From: Lysobacter sp. FW306-1B-D06B
Lineage (GTDB): Bacteria > Pseudomonadota > Gammaproteobacteria > Xanthomonadales > Xanthomonadaceae
Assembly: GCF_038446665.1 (NCBI RefSeq)
Contig: NZ_CP151802.1
Coordinates: forward strand, 2,170,001-2,234,000
Length of the DNA stretch: 64,000 bases
Reading direction: 5' to 3'
In this document: piece by piece, positions 1 to 8,819 of the stretch
Position numbering within the stretch: position 1 is the stretch's first letter
How the letters are laid out: each line of letters starts with the position of its first letter
Notes under the pieces: generated by a model
Databases searched by the model: none
The model's input: the letters and a program-made list of their open reading frames with translations, nothing else
What the model was told of the DNA's origin: nothing
Position numbers and translations under genes: made by a program

Positions 1-1785
1 CAGCTTGCCGTCGACCTTGCCGCCCGCGTCGGTGCGGTAGGTGTCGAACTGCTGCACGAGCTTGTCGGTGCGGCCGGAGAAGCCCTTGGAATCGGCGTCG
101 GTCCACCAGTTCTCGAAGTTGCCGCTGGCACCGAAACGGCTGCCCTGGTCGTCGTAGCCGTGCGTCATCTCGTGGCCGATCACCGCGCCGATGCCGCCGT
201 AGTTGGCCGCGTCATCCGCGTTCGGATCGAAGAACGGCGGCTGCAGGATCGCGGCCGGGAAGACGATCTCGTTCTGCAGCGGGTTGTAGTAGGCGTTCAC
301 CATCTGCGGCGGCATGCCCCATTCGGTGCGATCGACCGGCTTGCCGATCTTGCCCAGTTCCCACTTGTAGTTGAACTCGTTGGCGGCCAGCACGTTGCCG
401 ATGTAACTGTCGCGGGTGGTGTCCAGGCCCGTCCAGTCGCGCCACTTGTCCGGGTAGCCGATCTTGGGGGTGAAGGCGGCCCACTTCTCCATCGCCTTCT
501 TCTTGGTGTCGTCGCCCATCCACGCCAGGTGCTCGATGCGCGTCTTCAGCGACTCGGAGAGGTTCTTCACCAGCTCCTCCATGCGCGCCTTCGACTCCGG
601 CGGGAAGGCCACCTTCACGTACATCTGGCCCAGCGCTTCGCCGGCCTCGCTCTCGATCACGTCGAGCACGCGCTTGCCGCGTTCCTTCAGTTCCTTCTGA
701 CCGCGCAGGGTCTTGTTGTAGAAGTTGAAGTTCTCTTCGACGAACGCATCCGACAGGTACGGCGAAGCCGAGTCGACGGTGTGGAAGCGCAGGTACGACT
801 GCCACTGCTCGGCCGGCACGTCGGCGAGCATCTTGCTGACTTCCTGGTGGAAGGCCGGCATGGCGAGGGAGAACATCGCCGGCGTGGCGACGCCCTGCGA
901 TTCGAAGAACTTCGTCCACGGGAAGTTCGGCGCGAGCTTGTCGGCATCGGCCGGGCTGATCGGGTTGTAGTACAGCGAGACGTCGCGTTGCAGCGTCTTC
1001 TTGTCGAGCGAGGCGCGCGCCAGGCGCGTCTCGAACGCGATCACGTCCTTGGCCTGCTTGGCGGCGTCGGCGGCGGGAATGCCGCTGAGCTCCAGCACCT
1101 TGGCGACGTGCTGCTCGTAGGCGGCCAGCTTGTCCTTCTTGTCGGCGTCGAAGTAGTACGGCTTGTCCGGCAGGCCCAGGCCGCCCTGCGAGGCGTAGGC
1201 GATGTTGTTCCGGGAATCCTTGAAGTCCGCTTCCGGACCGAAGCCGAACAGCACGTTCTCGCCCTTGGCCGCGCTGGTGCGCAGGTAGTCGGCGATCTTT
1301 TCCTGGCTGTCGAGCGCGGCGATGGCGTCGAGCTGCGGCTTCAGCGGGGCGATGCCCTGCTGGTTGATCTTGGCCGCGTCCATGCCGGTGGCCCAGAAGT
1401 CGCCGACGATCTTTTCCACGCCCTTGGCGTTGGTGTCGGCGCCGGCCTGCTCGGCCAGCTGGCGCTGCACGGCGGTGGAGCGCTCATCGAGCATCTCGAA
1501 CGCGCCCCACGAGGTGCGGTCGCCCGGGATGGCGTTGGCGGCGAGCCACTTGCCGTTGACGTAGCCACCGAAGTCATCGCAGGCGTTCTTGGTGGTGTCC
1601 AGGTCGGACGCGGCGAAGCGGTTCACGCCGGGGAGCTTGCCCTCGTCGAGCGTGTAGGCGGCCGGCTGCGCAGGTTTGGCGGCATCGGCGGCCGGTGCGG
1701 CGGCCTCTTCCTTCTTGCCGCACGCGGTCAGCGCGGCGACGACAGCCAGGGACAGAACGAGGACTTGCGGTTTCTTGAGGCTCAC
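1..1785 (-). CDS. M13 family metallopeptidase (PepO/neprilysin-like) lipoprotein, 3' end outside the window
   Basis: Zinc endopeptidase of the neprilysin family, expected in the periplasm or anchored to a membrane. I start it at a GTG (1785-1783) because the translation then opens with a lipoprotein signal ending in the lipobox LTAC, and a GGAG lies about 9 nt upstream. Seen in order: the lipobox near residue 20, the long helical N-terminal lobe, the substrate-binding NAYY motif (about residue 495), and the zinc-binding HEMTH helix (about residue 537). The window ends just before the usual ENIAD motif that carries the third zinc ligand. About 595 codons are present of the roughly 690-700 usual for the family. 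Family assignment is firm; substrate is unknown. Confidence 0.93.
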   Translation of the reverse strand, partial: MSLKKPQVLVLSLAVVAALTACGKKEEAAAPAADAAKPAQPAAYTLDEGKLPGVNRFAASDLDTTKNACDDFGGYVNGKWLAANAIPGDRTSWGAFEMLDERSTAVQRQLAEQAGADTNAKGVEKIVGDFWATGMDAAKINQQGIAPLKPQLDAIAALDSQEKIADYLRTSAAKGENVLFGFGPEADFKDSRNNIAYASQGGLGLPDKPYYFDADKKDKLAAYEQHVAKVLELSGIPAADAAKQAKDVIAFETRLARASLDKKTLQRDVSLYYNPISPADADKLAPNFPWTKFFESQGVATPAMFSLAMPAFHQEVSKMLADVPAEQWQSYLRFHTVDSASPYLSDAFVEENFNFYNKTLRGQKELKERGKRVLDVIESEAGEALGQMYVKVAFPPESKARMEELVKNLSESLKTRIEHLAWMGDDTKKKAMEKWAAFTPKIGYPDKWRDWTGLDTTRDSYIGNVLAANEFNYKWELGKIGKPVDRTEWGMPPQMVNAYYNPLQNEIVFPAAILQPPFFDPNADDAANYGGIGAVIGHEMTHGYDDQGSRFGASGNFENWWTDADSKGFSGRTDKLVQQFDTYRTDAGGKVDGKL

Positions 1786-2046
1786 GGAGGGCTCCAGCCG
1801 GCAGGCATTGGTGAGTTGGGACAGGCCCCGGACCGGGGCACCGGGCGACATTAGACACGATTGTCCCGAGCCGAGGGTGTCGAAGGTCACGATGACGGGG
1901 GCCTTGGGGTTTGTTCGTACAGCGGCGGGACACTCCCGCCCGGGACGGCCGATCCTGCAAAGCCCGTGGCCCGCACGGCCGTCCAATCCCGCCACCCTCG
2001 ACCGGCCCACCATCGGCCCAATCGCAGGTTCCGCCGGAGGCTCCGC

Positions 2047-3135
2047 ATGCACGCTTCGAACCCGATCCGCCGCCACGGTCTGTGGATGCTGCCCTGGCTG
2101 CTTGCGTGGGCAGGCCTGGCCGGCGCGGCCGACACCGGGCCCGTCCTCGTGCCGGTGGAGCACTTCATCGATCTGCCCGACGGCGTGCGCCAGCCCGAAG
2201 GCCTCGCCGTCGATCCGGCCACCGGCGAGATCTTCGTCAGCACCTTCGATGCGCGCGAGCCCGAAAGCGCGCGCAACAACCGTCTGCTGCGTTACTCCGC
2301 GCAAGGCCGGCTGCTGGCGAGCCGCGCGTTCGGCGCCACGCCTCTCACCGGCGTGGAGGTCCGCGACGGCCACGTCTACGTACTGAACTTCGGCGCTTCG
2401 AAACTCCAGCGACTTCCCGTGCGCTTCGATGCGGATACGCCGATCCAGGACGTGTTGTCGTTCAAGGCGCTCACGCCGCCGGAACCGAGCGCGCGCCAGA
2501 TCGACAACCCCGACGGCAGTCGCGACGCCATCACCTTCGGCGCCAAGGGCTTTCCGGCGATCAACGGCATGGTGTTCGATCGCGCGGGCAACCTGTACGT
2601 CTCCGATTCCTTCCAGGGTGCGATCTATCGCATCGAGAAGGCCACGACCTGCGCGCCGTGCACGGTCGTGGCGATCTCGCGCGATCCGCTGCTGGGCACG
2701 ACCGGCGCGCTGCCGTTCGGCGCCAACGGCCTGGCGTTCAATACGGACGAGTCGCGCATGTACATCAACAATGCCGGCGATGGTCGCGTGCTGCGCATGG
2801 ACATGCCGTCGGGCCCCGTCAGCGTCCTGGCCGAGAGCGTCTACGGCGCCGACGGCCTGATCTTCCACGATGGCCTGCTGTGGGTGGCTTCCAACCAGAC
2901 CGACACCGTGGTGGCGCTGGACGAAAACGGCCGCGTGCGCGTGCGTGCCGGGCAGTTCCAGGGCTTGCACGATGGCGCGCCGCGCGGGCTGCTGTTCCCG
3001 GCCGCCACGGCGGTGCAGGGCGAGTGGATGATCGTGGCCAATCTCGCGCTGCCGATTACGCCGATGAAGGGCGACGAATGGGAAGAGGACGTGACGCGCT
3101 GGACGCTGTCGCGATTCCGCATTCCGCCGCGGTGA
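2047..3135 (+). CDS. exported SMP-30/NHL-type beta-propeller protein
   Basis: 362 residues. The ATG at 2047 is chosen over longer in-frame starts because GGAGG sits 6 nt upstream and the protein then begins with a signal peptide (cleavage near AGA, about residue 27). The rest is a repeated propeller pattern (PEGLAVDPATGEIFVSTF, NGMVFDRAGNLYVSDS, NGLAFNTDESRMYINN) as in SMP-30/gluconolactonase and NHL proteins, with a Cys-x-x-Cys pair (CAPC) inside one blade. Probably periplasmic. It is divergent from the M13 peptidase and precedes an exported hydrolase. Family members include lactonases and non-enzymatic propellers, so the activity cannot be named. Confidence 0.82.
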   Translation: MHASNPIRRHGLWMLPWLLAWAGLAGAADTGPVLVPVEHFIDLPDGVRQPEGLAVDPATGEIFVSTFDAREPESARNNRLLRYSAQGRLLASRAFGATPLTGVEVRDGHVYVLNFGASKLQRLPVRFDADTPIQDVLSFKALTPPEPSARQIDNPDGSRDAITFGAKGFPAINGMVFDRAGNLYVSDSFQGAIYRIEKATTCAPCTVVAISRDPLLGTTGALPFGANGLAFNTDESRMYINNAGDGRVLRMDMPSGPVSVLAESVYGADGLIFHDGLLWVASNQTDTVVALDENGRVRVRAGQFQGLHDGAPRGLLFPAATAVQGEWMIVANLALPITPMKGDEWEEDVTRWTLSRFRIPPR

Positions 3136-3220
3136 ACTTCGCGTCGCGGGACGACCGTCACTTGTCGCCGTGAGGACGGCTCCCTAAGCTCCGGCGTTCT
3201 TCGGACACCGGGGTTGGAAC

Positions 3221-4336
3221 GTGAAGGGATTCCTGATTGCCGTGCTGATTGCTGCGAGCGCCGCCACGAGCGTGCACGCACAGACCTGCCGCGACACCGC
3301 CGCCTACGAGCCGGCGCGCAAGATCGTGGCCGACCTGGGCCGCATCGTCGCGCCCAACGGCGTGCAGGAGTCGTACAAGGTCGCCCTCAACGGCGTGGAG
3401 CAATGGGTGAACGTGCGCGGCCAGGACCGCGCCAACCCGATCATCCTGTTCGTGCACGGCGGCCCGGCCTCGCCACTGACGCCGACGCTGTGGCAGTTCC
3501 AGCGCCCGCTGGAGGAGTACTTCACGATGGTGACGTACGACCAGCGCGGCGCGGGCAGGACCTTCGTTGCCAACGACGAGGCCCGGGTCGCCGACACCAT
3601 CCACATTCCCAACTTCGTCGACGACGTGATCGCGATGGCGCAGGACGTACGCAAGCGTTACGGCAAGCGCAAGCTCATCCTGATGGGGCACAGCTGGGGC
3701 ACGATCATCTCCATGCAGGCGGCGCTGAAGCGGCCGGATCTGTTCCATGCCTACATCGGCGTGGGCCAGGTCATCAACGTGCGCGAGAACGAACGCATCA
3801 GCTTCGACTACGCCATGGCCACCGCGAAGGCCAAGGGCAACGCCGAGGCGGTGCGCGAGATGGAGGCCATCGCGCCGTATCCGGGCGACCAGCCGATCAC
3901 GCGCGAGCGCATCATCGCCGCACGCAAGTGGGCGCAGTACTACGGCGGCCTCACCGCGTACCGTGACGAATCCACTTACTTCTATCGCGCGCCGTTGCTC
4001 TCGCCGGAGTACACCGACGCCGAACGCTGCGCGGTGGACGGCGGGAACGTGTTCACGCTGGGGCGCATCCTGCCGGAATTCCTGAAGGTCGACATGTCCG
4101 GCGTGCGCGACTTTCCGATTCCAGTGCTGATGTTCATGGGACGCCACGACTACACCACGCCTTCCGAGCCCACGAATGCATGGCTGAAGCAGGTCAGGGC
4201 GCCATACAAGCAGGGCGTGTGGTTCGAGAACGCCTCGCACATGATCCCGTGGGAGGAGCCCGGCAAGCTGCTGCTGAGCCTGGTGCAGTACGCGCGCCCG
4301 CTCGCGCAGGACGGCGCGGGCGTCACGGCGAGGTAA
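3221..4336 (+). CDS. exported alpha/beta hydrolase, proline iminopeptidase-like
   Basis: 371 residues starting at a GTG that places a signal peptide at the N terminus (cleavage after VHA, residue 20). The alpha/beta-hydrolase signature is complete: the oxyanion stretch HGGPAS (79-84), DQRGAG (107-112), nucleophile Ser158 in GHSWG, an acidic residue in GRHDYTTP (about Asp310) and His340 in NASHMIPWEEPG. HGGP plus DQRGAG is typical of prolyl aminopeptidases (peptidase S33), so release of N-terminal proline from peptides is the best guess. The ribosome site is weak, so the exact start is less sure than the family. Confidence 0.85.
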   Translation: MKGFLIAVLIAASAATSVHAQTCRDTAAYEPARKIVADLGRIVAPNGVQESYKVALNGVEQWVNVRGQDRANPIILFVHGGPASPLTPTLWQFQRPLEEYFTMVTYDQRGAGRTFVANDEARVADTIHIPNFVDDVIAMAQDVRKRYGKRKLILMGHSWGTIISMQAALKRPDLFHAYIGVGQVINVRENERISFDYAMATAKAKGNAEAVREMEAIAPYPGDQPITRERIIAARKWAQYYGGLTAYRDESTYFYRAPLLSPEYTDAERCAVDGGNVFTLGRILPEFLKVDMSGVRDFPIPVLMFMGRHDYTTPSEPTNAWLKQVRAPYKQGVWFENASHMIPWEEPGKLLLSLVQYARPLAQDGAGVTAR

Positions 4337-4362
4337 CGCACCATCGCGTCTGCTTGCGCCCG

Positions 4363-4686
4363 ATGAGCTACGTGCGCACCTACACCGACGACGAACCCGC
4401 ACGCGCGCAGGTCGATGCCTGGGCCGGCGTGTCGGTGCTGGAATTCGGCACGAACTGGTGCGGCTACTGCACCGGCGCGCAGCCGTTCATCGAGGCGGTG
4501 CTCGCGCCGCGCGACGACGTTCGCCACGTCAAGGTCGAAGACGGTCCCGGTCGTCCGCTCGGGCGTTCGTACCGGGTGAAGTTGTGGCCGACGCTGATCG
4601 TGCTGCGCGATGGCGAAGAGGTCGCGCGCCTCGTGCGTCCTTCGCACGCGGACGAAATCCGACAGGCGCTCGACGCCATCGAATGA
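4363..4686 (+). CDS. thioredoxin family protein
   Basis: 107 residues with the redox motif WCGYC (Cys33 and Cys36) after the strand VLEFGTNW, then the cis-proline segment of a thioredoxin fold (KLWPTLIVLRDGEE). There is no signal peptide, so it is cytoplasmic. It starts 27 nt after the preceding hydrolase and may be cotranscribed with it. The CGYC active-site pair differs from the CGPC of classical thioredoxin, which usually shifts redox potential; its partner is unknown. An in-frame upstream extension overlaps the hydrolase gene and was not used. Confidence 0.85.
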   Translation: MSYVRTYTDDEPARAQVDAWAGVSVLEFGTNWCGYCTGAQPFIEAVLAPRDDVRHVKVEDGPGRPLGRSYRVKLWPTLIVLRDGEEVARLVRPSHADEIRQALDAIE

Positions 4687-4842
4687 GGCGCGCCGCGCGC
4701 GTGCATGCCTTCGTTGATGCGGAGGCTGAACCGTGGCCATCGCGCCATCCTTCGTCACGCACATCTCACGCCGGATTGCACGTTGGAATCACGCGCGCTC
4801 ACCAAGACTTCCACCGTCACGTCCCACACCACGGAGCGCACG

Positions 4843-5160
4843 ATGGACAGCACCGTCGCCAACGCGGCCTACAACGCCAACACATTCCTGTGGTTCTGCA
4901 TCTTCGCCTTCGGCCTGATCCTGTCGATCCTGTGGATCCTGGTGCCGTTCGCGGTGTTCGGCATCAAGGGCTTGTTGCGCCGCATCGCGCGCAGCCTGGA
5001 GGCGATCGAGAAGCAGAACGTCGATCTGCTTGCGGCCTGGAGGGAATACCCGCGTGATTCGCGCGACTATGGTCGGCCCGCGGAGAGCGTGGTCTATCGC
5101 GATGTCCGCGCCGACGGGACGGTCGTGCGCGAAGAACGCATCGTGCCGCCTGCGTCCTGA
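4843..5160 (+). CDS. small membrane protein of unknown function
   Basis: 105 residues. The ATG at 4843 has GGAG (4833-4836) just upstream; a longer in-frame opening from 4705 adds only low-complexity sequence. Residues about 13-43 are one long hydrophobic stretch (NTFLWFCIFAFGLI, then LSILWILVPFAVFGI), enough for one or two membrane passes, followed by a basic amphipathic helix (LLRRIARSLEAIEKQN) and a hydrophilic tail. I do not recognise the family. It stands between the thioredoxin and the metallo-hydrolase gene on the same strand. Confidence 0.68.
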   Translation: MDSTVANAAYNANTFLWFCIFAFGLILSILWILVPFAVFGIKGLLRRIARSLEAIEKQNVDLLAAWREYPRDSRDYGRPAESVVYRDVRADGTVVREERIVPPAS

Positions 5161-5215
5161 GGCATGCCGTACGCCGTGGTAGCTTGGTCGCGGTTACAAC
5201 GCGACGAGGCGAAAC

Positions 5216-6604
5216 ATGCGTGTGCATTTTCACGGGGCAGCCGGTGAAGTCACCGGCTCGCTGCATGAAGTCGAGGCGGCCGGACGGCGCGTGCTGCTCG
5301 ACTGCGGGATGATCCAGGGAAGTCCCGAGGCCGAGCGCCGCAATACCGAGCCGTTTCCGTTCGAACCGGCGGCCATCGATGCGCTGGTCATCAGCCACGC
5401 GCATATCGACCACATCGGCCGCGTGCCGCTGCTGGTCGCGCGCGGTTTTCGCGGACCGATCTTCGCGCAGGAGGCGTCCGCCGACCTCATGCCGGTGATG
5501 CTGATGGACGCCGCGTCCATTTCGGAGGGCGAGGCGGAGCGTCACAACCGCTACCGCCACGACGGCGAACCGCAGGCGCTGCCGCTGTTCACGCGCGAGG
5601 ACGTGCAGTCGGCGATGGCGTTGGTGCGCCCGCTGCGCTATGACACGCGCACGCAGATCCTGCCGGGAGTCGAACTCACGTTCCGCGAGGCCGGACATAT
5701 CCTCGGTTCCTCCAGCGTCGAGCTGGAAGCGGACGGTCGCAGGTTGCTCTTTTCCGGCGACCTGGGGCCGAAGGGCACGCCGATCCTGCGCGACCCCGCC
5801 CCGATCGACCGCGCCGACCTGGTGCTGATGGAGTCGACGTACGGGGATCGACTGCACCGCGATCGCGCCGAGACGATCCGCGAACTGGGCACCATCCTCG
5901 ACACGGCCTGGCGCGAAGGCGGCAACGTGCTGATCCCGGCCTTCGCCGTGGGGCGCAGCCAGGAATTGCTGTACTGGTTCGCGCGCCACTGGGACGAATG
6001 GAACCTGGCGCGCTGGAGCATCTTCCTGGACAGCCCCATGGCGCAGAAGGTGGTGGCGATCTACGACCGCCATGCCGACCTCTTCGACGAGGATGCGCAG
6101 CGCGTGTGGCGCGACAAGCCCACGCCGTTCCGTCTGCCCAATCTGCATTTCACGCAGACGCGCGATGAGTCCATGGCGATCAACCGGATCGAGCGCGGGG
6201 CGATCGTGATCGCCGGCTCCGGCATGGCGAACGCAGGGCGGATCCTGCATCACTTCCGCCATCGCCTGGACCGGCGCCAGACGCATGTGGTGTTCGTCGG
6301 TTACCAGGCCGAAGGCACGCTCGGCCGGCGGTTGGTCGATGGTGCGCGTTGGGTGCGCATCCATGGACACGATGTGCGCGTGAACGCGCAGCGACATACG
6401 GTCGGCGGGCTTTCGGCGCATACCGATCAGCGCGGTTTGATGGCCTGGTATGGCGCCATCGCCGGCGGCGAGGGCATCGCGCATCCGCCATTGGCGCTGG
6501 TGCACGGCGAGGATCGCGCGCGCGAAGCGCTGGCCGGCGAGATCGGCGATGCCTGGGGCGTGCACGCCACGCTGGCGCGGCCGGGCTTGACGTTGCAGGT
6601 GTGA
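5216..6604 (+). CDS. metallo-beta-lactamase fold beta-CASP protein (RNA-processing exonuclease-like)
   Basis: 462 residues. The zinc motif HAHIDH (61-66), SGDLG and ESTYGD mark the metallo-beta-lactamase core; the inserted beta-CASP domain and C-terminal RNA-specificity part follow (GSGMANAGR, VGYQAEGTLGRRL, SAHTDQ). This architecture is that of mRNA 3'-end-processing/YSH1-like nucleases, which cleave RNA, though many bacterial members are untested. A GAGG ribosome site lies about 6 nt before the ATG. No signal peptide, so cytoplasmic. It is convergent with the broken antiporter gene 48 nt downstream. Confidence 0.9.
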   Translation: MRVHFHGAAGEVTGSLHEVEAAGRRVLLDCGMIQGSPEAERRNTEPFPFEPAAIDALVISHAHIDHIGRVPLLVARGFRGPIFAQEASADLMPVMLMDAASISEGEAERHNRYRHDGEPQALPLFTREDVQSAMALVRPLRYDTRTQILPGVELTFREAGHILGSSSVELEADGRRLLFSGDLGPKGTPILRDPAPIDRADLVLMESTYGDRLHRDRAETIRELGTILDTAWREGGNVLIPAFAVGRSQELLYWFARHWDEWNLARWSIFLDSPMAQKVVAIYDRHADLFDEDAQRVWRDKPTPFRLPNLHFTQTRDESMAINRIERGAIVIAGSGMANAGRILHHFRHRLDRRQTHVVFVGYQAEGTLGRRLVDGARWVRIHGHDVRVNAQRHTVGGLSAHTDQRGLMAWYGAIAGGEGIAHPPLALVHGEDRAREALAGEIGDAWGVHATLARPGLTLQV

Positions 6605-6652
6605 GGCGCGCATCCCGGCACGTGTGCCGGGATGCAATGCGGGCGCGCGCGA

Positions 6653-8478
6653 TCAGGACGGTTCGCGCGTCGCCTCCGCGGTTTCCGCGGTAAGGGGCGT
6701 GGCCGCATGCCGAGGGCGGGTGAACGGCGTCGGCGTCGGCCCGTGCGCCACGTTGCCGATGAGGAGCCTCGTGCCCGCGCGCAGGCCTTCGGACAACTCC
6801 AACTGCACGCGTTCGGCATCGCGACGGCGGACGTCCTCGACGATCTCCAGCGCGTCCTCCTTCGGCACGCCGAGCTGGCACAGCGCGGCATGGCCGAACT
6901 TCATCGCCGACTCGAACGTCTCGCGCACCTGCACGTCGACGCCGGCATTGATCAGCTCCAACGAATGCTCGCGATCGTAGGAACGCACCAACAGCCGGGC
7001 CTGGCTGAATTCCGCCTTGGCCACTTCGACGATGCGGTTGGCGGCATCCTTGTTGTCGATGCACACCGCGATCACCTGCGCGGTATGCGCACCGGACGCA
7101 CGCAGCACGTCCAGGCGCGTGCCATCGCCGTAGTAGATCTTGAATCCGAAGGTGCTGGCGCTGCGGATCATCTCCACGTCGTTGTCGATGATGGTCACGT
7201 CCACGCCGCGCGCGAGCAGCGACTGGCTGACCACCTGGCCAAACCGGCCGAAACCGATCATCAGCACGCTGCCGCTCAGGCCGTCGGCGACATCGACATC
7301 GTCCCCCAGCGTGACCTCGTCGCGTTTCAACCACGGCCGCACGGCCAGCGTCACCAGCGGCGTCAGCGCCATCGACAGCACGACGATGGCGGTGAGGTTG
7401 GCGTTCTGCGTCGCCGCGATGACGCCGCTGGCGGCGGCGGTGGAGTACAGGACGAAGGCGAACTCGCCGCCCTGCGCCATCAGCGTGGCGCGGTCGAGGG
7501 CTTCGTGATGGCTGGAATCCAACAGTCGCGCGACCGCATAGATGCGCAGCGCCTTGACCACCATCATCGCGAGCACGGCGCCGAGGATCTGCACCCAGTT
7601 CTCGCGCACCACGGCCAGGTCCAGTGCCATGCCCACGCCGAGGAAGAACAGCCCCAACAGCAGCCCGCGGAAGGGTTCGACGTCGGCCTCAAGCTGATGG
7701 CGGAAGGTGGATTCGGAAAGCAGCACGCCGGCCAGGAAGGCGCCCATCGCCATCGACAACCCGCCCAACTGCATCAGCAGCGCCGAACCGAGCACGACCA
7801 GCAGCGCGGCGGCGGTCATCACTTCGCGCGCCCGGGCCGCTGCGAGCAGCCGGAACAGCGGGTTCAGCAGCCAGATGCCCGCCGCCACCAGCGCGGCCAG
7901 CACGCCGGCGCCTATGCCTATCGAGGCCCAGCGCGAGGTGTCGGCGCTCGGCTCGGCGGGGGACAGCAGCGCCACCAGCATCAGCAGGGGCACGATCAGC
8001 AGGTCCTCGAACAGCAGCACGGACACGATCTTCTGGCCCGGGGGCAGGGCGATGTCGCCACGCTCGGCCAGCAGCTGCATCACGATGGCCGTGGAGGTCA
8101 GCACGAAGCCCATCGCGCCGATGAAGGCGACCACCGGCGCATAGCCGAACAACAGGCCCACGCCGGTCAGGGCGGCGGTGCAGGCGACGATCTGCAGGGT
8201 GCCCAGCCGAAGATCTGCTTGCGCAGGCTCCATAGATGCGAGGGGCGCATTTCCAGGCCGATCAGGAACAGGAACATGACCACGCCCAGCTCGGCGACGT
8301 GCAGGATCGCCTGCGGGTCGGAGAACCAGCCCAGGCCGAAGGGGCCGATCACCAGCCCGGCGGCCAGGTATCCCAGCACCGAGCCCAGCCCCAGGCGCCT
8401 GAACACGGGCACCGCCACCACGGCCGCCCCAAGCAGGGCCACCACCTTGACCAGATCGTTCGACCCCACATCCGCCAT
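6653..8478 (-). pseudogene. KefB/KefC-type monovalent cation:proton antiporter with a -1 frameshift
   Basis: Two minus-strand reading frames together make one antiporter of about 608 residues. The N-terminal part starts at ATG 8478 with the first transmembrane helices (LGSVLGYLAAGLVIGPFGLG, VMFLFLIGLEMRPS) and then runs into non-homologous sequence. The rest continues in another frame from about 8206 (LGTLQIVACTAALTGVGLLF) through the exchanger domain to a TrkA-N/RCK nucleotide-binding domain (MIGFGRFGQVV, then IIDNDVEM). The junction at about 8201-8208 lacks a single C: restoring GGCC there joins both halves as IFGLGTLQ. This family exports K+ or Na+ for protons. Either the gene is recently inactivated or the base is a sequencing error. 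Confidence 0.85.
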
Positions 8479-8819
8479 CGTTCGTCCTCATTATGAATCG
8501 CACCGGCCCGCGCAGCCTACATGGGTGGCGGGACCGGCCGCTTTCGCGTAGAGTCCGCCCCGTTCAGCGCACGGCTGCCTTCCCCGCAAGGGTACGTTTC
8601 CCAGGTATGCCCGCCGTGGACCGCATTGCGGTTCGAGCAAACGGCTTCTATCCCGCACGTCTTTCGTAGCGCAGACACGGCCCGGAGCATCCGGTCGCCG
8701 GCCAACACGATCACCGCCGGCGCGGTTCAGGGAACGCCGGGGGCATCACGCGACGTTTCGTCCGTGCCTGCTGCGTTCAGCCGGCACGGCGCGATGGCGC
8801 GCATACGGAGCTACATCGC
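8479..8819. promoter_or_regulatory. divergent intergenic region between the antiporter gene and the RNA helicase gene
   Basis: 341 nt with no convincing gene. It must hold the promoters of both divergent genes. The long distance to the helicase start leaves room for a structured 5' leader, which is common for DEAD-box helicase mRNAs in proteobacteria. I could not identify a specific -35/-10 pair. Small openings here (for example on the plus strand from 8521) lack any recognisable domain and look like GC-rich noise. Confidence 0.4.

Noticed and set aside
160..1854. 564-residue plus-strand frame opposite the M13 peptidase
   Set aside because: It is the antisense shadow of a clear metallopeptidase with HEMTH and NAYY motifs; no domain is seen in the antisense frame.
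8200..8210. Programmed ribosomal frameshift in the antiporter gene
   Set aside because: No slippery heptamer or stimulatory structure is seen at the junction; a simple base deletion explains it.
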